DNA from: Pirellulales bacterium
Lineage (GTDB): Bacteria; Planctomycetota; Planctomycetia; Pirellulales; JALHPA01
NCBI GenBank assembly: GCA_033762255.1
Contig: JANRLT010000037.1
Coordinates: forward strand, 1-60,207
Length of the DNA stretch: 60,207 nt
Direction: 5' to 3'
In this document: piece after piece, positions 1-9,226 of the stretch
Layout: every line of letters begins with the position of its first letter
How positions within the stretch are numbered: the stretch's first letter is position 1
Program-made: the position numbers and the translations under genes
The notes under the pieces: model-generated
What the model saw: only the letters and a program-made list of their open reading frames with translations
Databases searched by the model: none
What the model was told of the DNA's origin: nothing

Positions 1-1000
1 CCGGATCGCTCACACCGAGGTCGGCAAGTACCTTATCGGTGTATTTTTTGATCACTTTGGCGCGGGGGTCATAGTTTTTATACACCCGGTGCCCAAAGCC
101 CATCAGGCGGAAAGGATCATTTTTATCCTTGGCCTTGGCAATGTAATGCGCCGCATCGCCATCGTCGGCCATGATATCGTCGAGCATCTCAAGCACAGCC
201 ATATTGGCCCCCCCGTGGAGGGGACCCCACAGTGCCGATACGCCTGCTGCCACAGCGGAATACAGGTTCGTTTGGGAAGAACCGGAAAGCCGCACGGTGG
301 AGGTAGAGCAGTTTTGCTCATGGTCGGCATGCAGAATAAGCAGCTTGTCCATGGCTTCCACAGCCGCTTCGGCAATTTCCCCAAACATCATGTGCATGAA
401 GTTGGCGGTATAATCGCGGCTAGGGTCGGGCTCAATAAAGGGCAGCCCGGCTGAGCGGCGGTATACGTAGGCCGAAATCACCGGCATATTGGCCAGTACC
501 CGGTAAATGGTACGTTTGCGCACCGATTCATCAAACCATGACTCGAGGTCCTCGGCGAAAAAGCCGGTCAGGGAGGCTAATACTGCGGTAAGCATTCCCA
601 TGGGGTGGGTATCCTGAGGCAGGGCGTTGAGCACTGCTTTTACCCCTTCAGGCAACCCCATATGGGCTTTCAGGTCCGCATTAAAGGTGGCAAGCTGAGC
701 CGCATCCGGCAATTCGCCATACAGCAGCAGGTAAATTACCTCGGGAAAAGAAACCTTTTCGGCGAGGTTTTCGATGGGATACCCTCTGTGCTCCAGGATA
801 CCGGCATCGCCATCGATAAAGGTAATGGCGCTTAAGGTTGCACCCGTATTTTTATACCCGGGATCCATGGTCACGTACCCGGTTTGGGCCAGCAATTTGG
901 AAATATCGATGGCTTTTTCATTATACGTTCCTACGATGACCGGGAAAGAATGGCTCTTTCCATCGATAATCATTTCTACCTTTTCCTGAGGGGCGGACAT
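1..1000 (-). CDS. gltA: Citrate synthase, 5' part only (gene continues beyond the left edge)
   Basis: Reading leftwards from an ATG at 1000-998 gives 333 uninterrupted codons. The product condenses oxaloacetate with acetyl-CoA at the entry to the TCA cycle in the cytoplasm. Visible family motifs are ITFIDGDAGILEHRGYPIE near residue 55, the active-site stretch HADHEQNCSTSTVR, WGPLHGGAN with its catalytic-type His, and GFGHRVYKNYDPRAK. About 100 C-terminal residues with the last catalytic Asp lie outside the window. No Shine-Dalgarno precedes the start. Phrases such as TGYVTMDPGYKNTGAT and the motif TATTTTTG upstream recall Bacteroidota rather than planctomycete enzymes, which suggests transfer or a contig join. 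The family call is firm; the origin is inference from memory. Confidence 0.93.
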   Translation of the reverse strand, partial: MSAPQEKVEMIIDGKSHSFPVIVGTYNEKAIDISKLLAQTGYVTMDPGYKNTGATLSAITFIDGDAGILEHRGYPIENLAEKVSFPEVIYLLLYGELPDAAQLATFNADLKAHMGLPEGVKAVLNALPQDTHPMGMLTAVLASLTGFFAEDLESWFDESVRKRTIYRVLANMPVISAYVYRRSAGLPFIEPDPSRDYTANFMHMMFGEIAEAAVEAMDKLLILHADHEQNCSTSTVRLSGSSQTNLYSAVAAGVSALWGPLHGGANMAVLEMLDDIMADDGDAAHYIAKAKDKNDPFRLMGFGHRVYKNYDPRAKVIKKYTDKVLADLGVSDP

Positions 1001-1039
1001 GGGCAAATGGGTTTAAATAAATGATGCTTTAAAAACGGC

Positions 1040-1047
1040 CAAAAATA
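1040..1047 (-). promoter_or_regulatory. Possible Bacteroidota-type -7 element upstream of citrate synthase
   Basis: On the minus strand this reads TATTTTTG, matching the TAnnTTTG -7 consensus of Bacteroidota sigma factors, 40 nt ahead of the citrate synthase ATG. No clear -33 TTTG lies at the expected distance, so the match is only suggestive. Confidence 0.25.
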
Positions 1048-1123
1048 CCCAATTCGAAAGGAAAAAAAAATTTGCCACTGCTTCAATTCGCAGCAGGGAC
1101 GATGATTTTTCGCAGGAAAGCGC

Positions 1124-3166
1124 TTACTGGCTGTCCAGTTCGCGCAGCCCGGCTTCAAAGCCGCCATTGAGGATCGGAAACCGGCACCAGGTCTTGGGGT
1201 CCAAATTTTCATCATCCAGATGAAACGACGGGGCGTAACGCTCGCGCTTCCACTGGTTGCGGCACCAGAGGCGGAAAAAGCGCTCCACCCAGGCCGCCAA
1301 TTGCCGCCGGTCGTATTGCGCAAATGGCCCCTCCACGCACAAAAAGGTCTCCAGCGGGTTGCGCTTGTCGCGGATTGCCGCTTTTTCAATCGCGTCCAGC
1401 AGGTCGTACGGCATCAGGTCCCCCTCGTCGGTTTGGGCCTGCTCCGGCGGGCGCAACTCCGCGGTGGGAGCCTGCTGGTTGACGTACCGCAATTCGGGGA
1501 TCGGCCCCGCGCCGACCGGGCCGGAAGATTCCAGCCACCGCAGCCAATGCCGCAGAAAATGCTTGTCGATGCCCGCCAGGGGGCTAAGCCCGCCGCTGGT
1601 GTCCCCATCCATCGTGGCATAGCCCACCGCCGCCTCGGATCGGTTGCTCGTCGCCAAGAGCAGCGCATTTTGCAAATTCGCCACCAGCCAGACGCTGGGC
1701 GAGCGGACCCGCGCTTGGATATTTTGCAGCGCGATATCATCCGTTTGCCAGGTGAGTGTGCGGCCCAAGCCCTCCTCGACCAGCGCGATGTATTGCCGCA
1801 CGACGGGATCGACATCAAACAACAGAAAGTTCGCCCCCACGGCCGCGGCCACCCGCCGCGCGGCCTCCAATGTGACCGGCCCGCTATTTTGCGTGGCTTG
1901 ATACACACAAGTTAACAGTTTCTTTGTCAGGTCAGCGGTTGTAGCGCACTGTTCTATACCGGGAACGTACGCCAGTTTTTGGACAAATCCGGCATGGCCT
2001 AATTCGCGCACACCCAGGCGCGCCATTAACCCCACTAGGCAAGCGAGCGCCGAGGAATCCGCCCCGCCGCTCAGTGAAATCACAAACCCCCGCGAGCGGC
2101 TCTTGCGCAAATAGTCAAATAATCCCAGCGTGAGCGCGTGGGTGAATTCCTCTTCTTTGTCAACCGCGTTTGGCCAGGGGAGCGGCGGAATCACGGCGGG
2201 ACGCGGGACGGCCAGCCGGGGCCAGTCAAAGGGCGCACGGACACAATCATCGTCGTCCAGTCGCAATTGGGGCTGATAACTGCCGCTGGCGGCGCGGCTT
2301 TGGCGGGTAGCGTCCAAGTCGGCATAAGCGGCGGTCAGGCGCATATCGGCAAAGGAAAACTGCGGGCCAATGGCTAGCATTTTACCGCCGCTGGCGATCA
2401 TGGCCCCGCCGTCATAAATAGCGCGGCCCGCCTCGTTCCCCAGCAAATTGGCATAAAGATAGCTGACGCCAAACGCGCGGGAGCCCTCTAGCACAAACCG
2501 CTGGCGAATTTCATCCTTGCCAAAGGCAAAGTGGCTGGCGCTGGGGTTTAGGATCACATCCGCCCCGCGCAGGGCGTGCCGCGCGCCGGGCCGATTGGCC
2601 ACCCAAGCGTCCTCGCAAATTTCAAAGCCGATCCGCACGCCGCCAATGTCAAATAGCAAATCCCCCAGGGGATAACCCGCGGGTTCGCCTGTTGTGCGCG
2701 CGTTTTCCGCGGCATCCGCGGAGACCTGGGTGTAGTCCTCTAGGTCGCTGGCGGAAAATCGCGTCTGCAATTCCGCGGGCCACGGTTTGAACCAGCGCGG
2801 TTCATAATGGATGCCATCGCCCGCCAGATGCTGCTTGGCGGCAAATCCGGCGATCCGGCCATCGACCAAAAGCGCCGCCGTATTGTAAAGCGCGTTTTGA
2901 TACAAGAGCGGCAGCCCCACGCAGACGATCATGCCGTGTGTGGCGGGCAATACAGCGTGCAAGACCCGCCACGCCTGTCTCCGCGTGTTCGCCGCCAAAA
3001 AGGCATCTTCGCAGCCGTAACCCGTGATGCACAGTTCCGGTAGGCACAGGACCGTCACCCCCGCCGCGCGGGCCGCGGCAATCGCCTGTAAGATCCGGTC
3101 TTGATTGCCGTCCCAATCGAGCGGGGTTTGATTGAGTACGGCGGTCCCCAAACTAAGCCATTGCAT
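1124..3166 (-). CDS. nadE: Glutamine-dependent NAD+ synthetase
   Basis: This 680-residue two-domain enzyme makes NAD+ from nicotinic acid adenine dinucleotide, taking ammonia from glutamine. The N-terminal nitrilase-type glutaminase domain shows the Glu-Lys-Cys triad: Glu44 (LPELCITGYG), Lys111 (KQHLA) and Cys184 (GFEICEDAW). The C-terminal synthetase domain has the PP-loop SGGADSS at about 366-372. The length matches the long, roughly 680-residue bacterial class. An upstream in-frame start would add 15 residues, but the ATG at 3166 starts directly at the nitrilase fold (MQWLSLGTAVLNQ) and is preferred. It lies downstream of hemC across a 233-nt repeat-bearing gap, so operon membership is uncertain. 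Confidence 0.95.
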   Translation of the reverse strand: MQWLSLGTAVLNQTPLDWDGNQDRILQAIAAARAAGVTVLCLPELCITGYGCEDAFLAANTRRQAWRVLHAVLPATHGMIVCVGLPLLYQNALYNTAALLVDGRIAGFAAKQHLAGDGIHYEPRWFKPWPAELQTRFSASDLEDYTQVSADAAENARTTGEPAGYPLGDLLFDIGGVRIGFEICEDAWVANRPGARHALRGADVILNPSASHFAFGKDEIRQRFVLEGSRAFGVSYLYANLLGNEAGRAIYDGGAMIASGGKMLAIGPQFSFADMRLTAAYADLDATRQSRAASGSYQPQLRLDDDDCVRAPFDWPRLAVPRPAVIPPLPWPNAVDKEEEFTHALTLGLFDYLRKSRSRGFVISLSGGADSSALACLVGLMARLGVRELGHAGFVQKLAYVPGIEQCATTADLTKKLLTCVYQATQNSGPVTLEAARRVAAAVGANFLLFDVDPVVRQYIALVEEGLGRTLTWQTDDIALQNIQARVRSPSVWLVANLQNALLLATSNRSEAAVGYATMDGDTSGGLSPLAGIDKHFLRHWLRWLESSGPVGAGPIPELRYVNQQAPTAELRPPEQAQTDEGDLMPYDLLDAIEKAAIRDKRNPLETFLCVEGPFAQYDRRQLAAWVERFFRLWCRNQWKRERYAPSFHLDDENLDPKTWCRFPILNGGFEAGLRELDSQ

Positions 3167-3192
3167 GCGGGTAAAGATTAAAGGTTTAAATA

Positions 3193-3378
3193 CATAGCCA
3201 CAGAGGCGCAAAGAACGCAGAGGAATTCACAGAGGATTGCATAAAATTAGTATAAAAAGCAACAAGTCCCATCACAGGTTTAATTTAGGGTCGGTTGCTT
3301 TACTGGTATGATTGCGGGTTGCTTGATTTTTGTTTTCTCTGTGATACACCTCAGTGTATTCTGTGCCTCAGTGGCTAT
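3193..3378. repeat. Hairpin-like intergenic element made of CACAGAG/CTCTGTG words
   Basis: The left arm (3193-3235) is built of CACAGAGG-like words and the right arm (3337-3378) of CTCTGTG and CTCAGTG words, so they are imperfect reverse complements. Inside lies a perfect 8-bp inverted pair, AAAGCAAC at 3256-3263 and GTTGCTTT at 3294-3301. It fills the gap between hemC and nadE and looks like a miniature folded element with no coding content. Related CTCNGTG words recur at 9180-9213 and 35563-35604. Confidence 0.5.
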
Positions 3379-3399
3379 AAAGATTGATCGAATAACCAT

Positions 3400-4389
3400 T
3401 TATTCTAGTCCCAATCCCCCGTTGGACCCACCAGCGACCGCGCGGGATTCCAAAATCAAACGTTCCGCGCCGGCGGCGATCAGTACATTTCCTGTTGAGA
3501 CTCCCAGTTCCTCCGCCGCCAGCAATGCCTGCGCGGGGTCATTAGGCCACAAAACACGCTGTTCCGTGGGCAATTTCACGGTTCCCGCGATATTTAGCAC
3601 ACAGACCGACAACACCATTTCGTCATTTTCCCGCCTGGCCCAAGCCCCGATCGGCGCCAGGCACCCTCCGCGGAGGGTATGCAGGCAGGCCCGCTCGGCT
3701 AGGACCGCCGCCTGGGAAACGGGATCATTTAATGCCCCCACCATCGCTTGGGTGGTTGCGTCATCGGCGCGGGTTTCCAGTCCCAAGGCCCCCTGGCCAA
3801 CGGCGGAAAGCAGCAGATCAGGTGAAAACAGCTCGCTAATGCGGTCGGTATGGCCCAAGCGGCGCAAACCGGCTTCCGCGAGGACGATGGCGTCATATTC
3901 GCCGTGATCCAGTTTTTTGAGCCGTGTATCGACATTGCCGCGAATATCCAGATACGTCAAATCCGCGCGGGCGTTCCGCAGTTGGCTGACACGGCGGGAA
4001 CTGCCTGTGCCTATCCGCGCGCTAGCTGGCAAGTTGGCAAATGTCACGCCTCCGCGGCTGATGAGGACATCGGCGACGCTTTCCCGTGGGGGGATCGCCG
4101 CCAGCGCTAGACCGGGAACAACCTGGGTGGGAAGGTCCTTAAGGCTATGCACCGCCAGATCGACCCGACCGTCCAAAAGTGACCGCTGGATTTCCTTGGT
4201 AAAGACCCCCTGGGTGGGGAGGGTGCCGATCGGCCCGGACTGATCGATGTCGCCGCTAGTGGAAATAAAGACCAACTCTGTCGAGACACCCCGCTGCGCC
4301 AACTGTGTGGCGACCCATTCCGCCTGCCAGCGCGCGAGCGCGCTCGCGCGGGTGCCGATGCGAAGGGTAGTGGAAGAAGGATGCAACAT
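3400..4389 (-). CDS. hemC: Porphobilinogen deaminase (hydroxymethylbilane synthase)
   Basis: This 329-residue enzyme polymerises four porphobilinogen units into hydroxymethylbilane during haem and corrinoid biosynthesis. It begins LRIGTRASALARWQ, carries HSLKDLP with the catalytic Asp85, and has LRGGCLAPIGA in which Cys243 anchors the dipyrromethane cofactor. I chose the ATG at 4389, 10 nt after the dcd stop; the longer reading from 4434 would run back into dcd and adds a non-family extension. There is no Shine-Dalgarno, so translation may depend on coupling with dcd. The neighbouring genes are not haem-related apart from cobL far downstream. Confidence 0.96.
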   Translation of the reverse strand: MLHPSSTTLRIGTRASALARWQAEWVATQLAQRGVSTELVFISTSGDIDQSGPIGTLPTQGVFTKEIQRSLLDGRVDLAVHSLKDLPTQVVPGLALAAIPPRESVADVLISRGGVTFANLPASARIGTGSSRRVSQLRNARADLTYLDIRGNVDTRLKKLDHGEYDAIVLAEAGLRRLGHTDRISELFSPDLLLSAVGQGALGLETRADDATTQAMVGALNDPVSQAAVLAERACLHTLRGGCLAPIGAWARRENDEMVLSVCVLNIAGTVKLPTEQRVLWPNDPAQALLAAEELGVSTGNVLIAAGAERLILESRAVAGGSNGGLGLE

Positions 4390-4399
4390 AGCAATATTT

Positions 4400-4978
4400 T
4401 TAATTTTCGCCACGCGCGGTTTGTTGATTATCAAATTGCTTTGGGGTTTCGTCTGGCTGACTTTCGGGTTCTTCCACTTTCCAAAATGTCAATTGACCTA
4501 TGACAATTTCCGGAGTCAATTCAATATTGAAAGGACCTAAATTGTAAATTTCCAAGGCTAATCGACCTTTCCAACCAGCATGCGCGTGCGGAGCGGTTAA
4601 ATGCACCAACACGCCCAGCCGCGCTAGACTGCTTTTTCCTTGGATATGCATCGCCAGATCGGATGGTAAAGTCGTATGTTGCCGCAAATCCGCTAAATAA
4701 AATGTATGCGGGCGTAGGGTGATTATTCCCGAGTTGTCCACGGGCACTTCGCGGAGATAAGTTTTGGCGAATTCGCGATAGGAAAATTGTTGCTGCTTTT
4801 TATGTAGGGAAATCGTAAGTGTCGTGCCTGTGGCGGGTTGCAACCATTCATAGACTTTGTTACCCAAATGCACATCCACGGAGTCACTATCATAATCTCC
4901 GGCAAGTGGAGGAGGATCAATCAATAAACTCCCATCCGCGATCCGTCGTTGAATGGCCGCACGAGAAAGTAAGCCCAT
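4400..4978 (-). CDS. dcd: dCTP deaminase
   Basis: The 192-residue product belongs to the dCTP deaminase/dUTPase fold, which supplies dUTP or dUMP for thymidylate synthesis. The family core is clear: SVDVHLGNKVYEWL near residue 33, then MHIQGKSSLARLG, HLTAPHAHAGWKGRLALEIYN containing the catalytic Glu, and IVIGQLTFW. The N-terminus departs from the Escherichia coli form, and I cannot tell a deaminase-only enzyme from a bifunctional one. Its ATG overlaps the stop of the preceding 105-residue gene as TAATG, so the two should be translationally coupled. hemC follows after 10 nt. A C-terminal tail of about 20 polar residues extends past the core. Confidence 0.9.
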   Translation of the reverse strand: MGLLSRAAIQRRIADGSLLIDPPPLAGDYDSDSVDVHLGNKVYEWLQPATGTTLTISLHKKQQQFSYREFAKTYLREVPVDNSGIITLRPHTFYLADLRQHTTLPSDLAMHIQGKSSLARLGVLVHLTAPHAHAGWKGRLALEIYNLGPFNIELTPEIVIGQLTFWKVEEPESQPDETPKQFDNQQTARGEN

Positions 4979-5295
4979 TACTCCGCCACCTCGCTTTTGG
5001 GTATCCAGACCCGCCGCCCAGCGGTAATAACTTGCCGTGGCAGTTCCACCAACATGGAATCACAGTTGACCTGGACAATGCCTGCTTCGATTAATCCTGG
5101 CTTTTCTTCCTCATTTTGGGGAATCCTGCCATCGGCAAACCGTACATGATCTGGCTCTACAAAAGATTCGTAACTTTGATCAACTCCCTGAATAACTATT
5201 CCCAATTCACCCCCTAAAAAACCGCGTGCAGCACGGCATTTGACAAAGACCTTATTCAAGGTTTTGCAAGTTTCCACCTGAGTTGCTGTAACCAT
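4978..5295 (-). CDS. Conserved-looking small protein coupled to dcd, function unknown
   Basis: This encodes 105 residues beginning MVTATQVETCKTLNKVFVKC, with no signal peptide or membrane segment. The second half is rich in beta-type residues and ends in a charged AEVAE-like tail. I do not recognise a family. It is probably real because a purine-rich Shine-Dalgarno (GGAGATGGAG) precedes the ATG and its stop overlaps the dcd start as TAATG, making it first gene of a coupled run with dcd and perhaps hemC. Partnership with Dcd in nucleotide metabolism is inference from this spacing alone. Confidence 0.6.
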   Translation of the reverse strand: MVTATQVETCKTLNKVFVKCRAARGFLGGELGIVIQGVDQSYESFVEPDHVRFADGRIPQNEEEKPGLIEAGIVQVNCDSMLVELPRQVITAGRRVWIPKSEVAE

Positions 5296-5543
5296 GCTCC
5301 ATCTCCATTAAAAAAATCGCTAACATCAACTTTTGACTACTACACAATTACTATACCTGCTTCAATGGGAGCTTTACCATCCCAATATCGGGAGTCGCTG
5401 GCGATACCATGCCGTCATTCGTACGCGCGTCGCACGCCATGAACTTTTGACCCCTTGTGCCACGATAAAGGGGACGTGAGCGCATCGCGAATGATGTTCC
5501 ATAAAATTCCGCGTCAACAGCGCCAACCCCTGCCGAGGCCAAC

Positions 5544-8500
5544 TCAGTTCCCCTTTTCTGGATGCTGCAAGTACCCGATCAAATCGCGAATTTGATCCGT
5601 GGTGAGCACACCCAAGAGTCCGTCCGGCATCAGCGAAATCCCCAACCGCTGTTCTTCGTCGATTTCGCCGCGCGAGACCAAATGTTCCCCTTGCGCGTTC
5701 CGTAGACGATACGCCAGTTGAGATTGCTCTGCCACGACGCCGGTCAGCACGCGGCCATCGTTAAGCGTGAGGACGGTCATTTGCAGGTCCTTCGGCACGA
5801 CGGCGCTGGGGTCCAGAATGTTATCCAACAGGTAATTCAGGTCGCCGCGCTGCGCGCCGGTCAGTTCCGGCCCTACATTCCCCCCCTCGCCCAAAAGCTT
5901 GTGGCATTGGGCACAGTTTTCGCGAAAAAGTTTTCCCCCCGCGACGTAGTCGCTGGCCGCGAGACGCTCAGCGGTCAGTTCGGCCATGAGTTCGGCTTTC
6001 CGTTTGGTGATTGCCTCGGGGGTCGCCCGGACGTTCCCCCAAATTTCCCGCAACTTCTTGGTGAGTTGCGGTTGCTTAAAGAGTTCGATCTGCCGCGCGA
6101 CATACGCCGGCAGGTCCGCGCGGGCGATGGTTTTTTGCTCTAGTGCGTCGATCAGTCGCCCGGCCCAATGGGGGCGGCTGGCCAGAGTTTCGACGGCGAC
6201 CAGTTTTTCGGGCGGGGTCAATCTGGCAAAACGGGCTAGCACCCAATCGGGTGTCGTTTCCAGATTATAAGCCGCGAGCGCGGCCAGGGCTTCTTTGCGC
6301 AGGGCCGGGTCATCCAGCAGTTTTTCTAGTTGCGGGGCCAGTTCTGGCACTTTGCGGCGGGCCATAAGTTGCATCGCGCGGGCGCGTTCCGGCGTCGAAA
6401 GTTTTTCATTGGCCAGGTTTTCCAGGAGCACCGTGCCGATTTTGGGATCGCCCATGAGCAGGCTCAGTTCGATGGCCTGCAGGCGCACACGGCCATCGGT
6501 GTGCTTACGCAGTTCGGGGGCGAGTTTGGTCCAGTTCTTACTGAGGGACAATTTTTCCCGTCCGGCCAACCCGGCTTGGAGCGCGGCTAAAAAGTCGTAC
6601 GCCTGGGATTCGTCCTGCCACAGCGACGGCGTGCCAAAAATCGCCTCGAGATTTTTGGCCAATTGCGCATCGTCGGACTGATCGGTCAGGCGGCGTATGG
6701 TCAAGCGAACGAGAAGCGGGTCGGGAAGTTTGGGCAACTGTTCAACGGCCCACTGTGGATCGGCGCCGACCGCTGCTTCTAGCGCGTACCAGGTCATGAG
6801 TTGCAGGTTCCGCCGGTCGGCCCAAGCGGCATAATCCCGCTCTTTCTCAACTTGGGGCAGTTTTTGCCAGAGGGGATTTTTGAAGATGGCAGCAAGGACG
6901 GCTTTACGCTCGGTGACGGGAGCATTGTGTAAGTTGCCCAAGTAGGCCAATACGAGGGAACCCGCAGGATCCACCTCGGCAAAAAAGCTGGCGGTAAGAC
7001 TATTGGCTTCTTGGGTGTTTCCTAGGAGATCGCAATAAACGGCCAATGCCGTTTTGCGAACAGGGTCGGCATAGACATGGCCAGTGAGTGCATTGCTGGG
7101 TGAAATCATCGTGCCCAGTAGGTCTAAAAATTTCCGATCTTGTTCGGACTCCAGAAGGGCGCGCCAATACCAAAGTTGGTATAGCAATTGCGGGACGGGA
7201 AGTGTCTTGAACTTATCCACCAGGATTTGCGGAAAGGCATTTTCAGCTAGGATTTTGCGTTGTTGCAAATCCGCTTCATACGTCCGCCGCAAGACCCGCC
7301 GCGCGCTCCAGGGGTCGGCCACCGCATCAACTTTGGTCGGATCCGCCACCAGCGCCTCCAAATCGGCTGGCTGCCATTTCTTTAGCTCGCCATGCCAAAA
7401 CTTATATATCCGCCCGCTATTGCGGTGCACATCTTTATAATCGTGGCACTCGCCAATGTCGCACCAGTCCGCGACATAGATCGAACCATCCGGCCCCGTC
7501 GCCAGGCAAACCCCACGAAACCACGGATCGTTAAATTTGATCAGGTCCGGCCGGTGCCGTCCCACATAGCCGGTTGCTGTCCTCTCTAGCCGGTCCCGAT
7601 TGATCCGCAATCCGTGAATATTGCACATCAGCAGGTCGCCACGATATTCCTGCGGCCACCGGTCCCCCAGCAAAAACACCGCCCCGCTATGCGCGTGGCC
7701 CCCGCCCAGATCGTCATGCTCGTCCTGGCCCCGGGCGCGGGTCCAATCCCCTCCTTGCCAGTGAAAGTGGTCGCTGGTCGCGGGCATTAGATCATACGAA
7801 TAGGGATTGACGTCTTGGCCATGCATGCGAATGTAGTGTGCACCAGGCAGGGCTTGATACAAATGCCCAATAACGCAATTGGTGTAAAACAAATCCCCTT
7901 CTGCGTTCCAGTCGATCCCCCAGGGGTTCGTGCCGCCATGGGTGACCCCCTCGAATTTTTTGCGCGTCGGGTGATACCGCCAGACACCGCAACTGAGCGG
8001 CGTGCGATCTTTTTGGAGTGTATCGGGTGTTCCCACCCTCGATGGGGACGAAACCCCGTTGCAGCCATAAAGCCAGCCATCCGGCCCCCACTGCAGGCCG
8101 TTGACAACGTTATGTTTTCCCTCAGTGGACCAACCAGTTAGAATTATTTCCGGTGGCCCATCGGGGACGTCGTCCTGATTACGGTCGGGAATAAACAGCA
8201 AATCGGGCGCAGCGCAAACCCAGACACCACCATGGCCTAGCACAAAGCCAGTTAGATAACGTTCCTGCTGATAAAACACCTTGCGGGTATCGTGTATACC
8301 GTCGCCATTGGTGTCTTCCAGGATCAAAAGCCGGTCTTGGCCGATCGGCTGCCATTCTGGATAAGAATAGCATTCCGCCACCCACAGGCGGCCACGGTCG
8401 TCCACCTGAATGGCGATCGGCTGCATCACCTGCGGTTCCGACGCAAAGCAGGTGATGTGAAATCCCTCTGGCATGGTCACTTTTTTCAGCGCCTCGGCCA

Positions 8501-8765
8501 CGGGCGTGGGCGTACCTTCCACATCGGGGGGAAATTTTGCCAGAACAGCGGCGGGATCGGGATTATTGACGGGATTCGCGCTAGTCACCGCGAGCACGGG
8601 GGGTTGATCGGCCCCTCGCGATAAGGCAGTCCAATGAAGCACAAGAAGTAGCGCAAGGAGACAAAAGCGGAAAAAACCTGTCCCAACCTCGGTTTGCCGC
8701 AAATTTTTTCGCCAACTGCCAGTCCCCCGGTACAACAAATTTTGACTCGTCCCCAACTGCCACAT
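5544..8765 (-). CDS. PVC-type membrane-bound dehydrogenase with C-terminal cytochrome c site
   Basis: The 1073-residue exported protein has an N-terminal hydrophobic signal (FRFCLLALLLVLHW near residue 35), then a sugar-dehydrogenase-like beta-propeller starting around MPEGFHITCFASEPQVMQP, a HEAT-like alpha-helical middle, and a C-terminal cytochrome c segment with CAQCH at about 951-955. This order is typical of planctomycete haem-binding proteins thought to oxidise sugars or other organic substrates in the periplasm; the substrate cannot be read here. I chose the ATG at 8765 because GGAGGG lies 7 nt upstream; longer readings to 8810 or 8960 lack this. It stands alone, with no paired sulfatase or DUF1501 gene. 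Confidence 0.88.
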   Translation of the reverse strand: MWQLGTSQNLLYRGTGSWRKNLRQTEVGTGFFRFCLLALLLVLHWTALSRGADQPPVLAVTSANPVNNPDPAAVLAKFPPDVEGTPTPVAEALKKVTMPEGFHITCFASEPQVMQPIAIQVDDRGRLWVAECYSYPEWQPIGQDRLLILEDTNGDGIHDTRKVFYQQERYLTGFVLGHGGVWVCAAPDLLFIPDRNQDDVPDGPPEIILTGWSTEGKHNVVNGLQWGPDGWLYGCNGVSSPSRVGTPDTLQKDRTPLSCGVWRYHPTRKKFEGVTHGGTNPWGIDWNAEGDLFYTNCVIGHLYQALPGAHYIRMHGQDVNPYSYDLMPATSDHFHWQGGDWTRARGQDEHDDLGGGHAHSGAVFLLGDRWPQEYRGDLLMCNIHGLRINRDRLERTATGYVGRHRPDLIKFNDPWFRGVCLATGPDGSIYVADWCDIGECHDYKDVHRNSGRIYKFWHGELKKWQPADLEALVADPTKVDAVADPWSARRVLRRTYEADLQQRKILAENAFPQILVDKFKTLPVPQLLYQLWYWRALLESEQDRKFLDLLGTMISPSNALTGHVYADPVRKTALAVYCDLLGNTQEANSLTASFFAEVDPAGSLVLAYLGNLHNAPVTERKAVLAAIFKNPLWQKLPQVEKERDYAAWADRRNLQLMTWYALEAAVGADPQWAVEQLPKLPDPLLVRLTIRRLTDQSDDAQLAKNLEAIFGTPSLWQDESQAYDFLAALQAGLAGREKLSLSKNWTKLAPELRKHTDGRVRLQAIELSLLMGDPKIGTVLLENLANEKLSTPERARAMQLMARRKVPELAPQLEKLLDDPALRKEALAALAAYNLETTPDWVLARFARLTPPEKLVAVETLASRPHWAGRLIDALEQKTIARADLPAYVARQIELFKQPQLTKKLREIWGNVRATPEAITKRKAELMAELTAERLAASDYVAGGKLFRENCAQCHKLLGEGGNVGPELTGAQRGDLNYLLDNILDPSAVVPKDLQMTVLTLNDGRVLTGVVAEQSQLAYRLRNAQGEHLVSRGEIDEEQRLGISLMPDGLLGVLTTDQIRDLIGYLQHPEKGN

Positions 8766-8972
8766 CGGTGGTCCCTCCGGTAAAATAAATTGTTCGACCG
8801 CAGTTGGCATTGTAACGCACCGACGGAGGAGTTTGCCACGGTTGGCGGGGATTTTTGGTATTTGGTGTTTGGTTTTTAGTTCAGGAAGGCGAGAACACAG
8901 ATTTGTCAGATCGGACTGATTTTGGCGGAACAGGGGTTTTGGATTACAGGCCAAAGGCATTTGATACTTTGC

Positions 8973-9062
8973 GGGCCAACGGCCCGACCGATCCCAGCCT
9001 AGGGCAAGCGCAGCGTCGCCCTAGGTAAATGGTAAGTAAAACTGGAAGGGCCAACGGCCCGA
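8973..9062. repeat. Composite palindromic element bracketed by 15-nt direct repeats
   Basis: Two identical copies of GGGCCAACGGCCCGA (8973-8987 and 9048-9062) bracket a perfect stem CCTAGGGC (8998-9005) / GCCCTAGG (9018-9025) with a 12-nt loop. Each flanking repeat is itself a small hairpin (GGGCC-aac-GGCCC). No coding sequence lies inside. Confidence 0.7.
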
Positions 9063-9226
9063 TTCAACAGTGTGATTCTGGATAAGAAGCGGAAAGACTG
9101 GAACACAAATTTGACAGATTGGACTGAGTTTACGGATCAGAGGGCAAAGGCATTATTTAATCCCCCCTCTTCTCGGTGAAATCCCGTGTCAGCCTCCGTG
9201 TCTCCGTGATAAACGTATTTGCAATT

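Noticed and set aside
5351..5542. 63-residue ORF on the minus strand
   Set aside because: No ribosome site, no family likeness, lies in the gap after the dehydrogenase gene; treated as chance.
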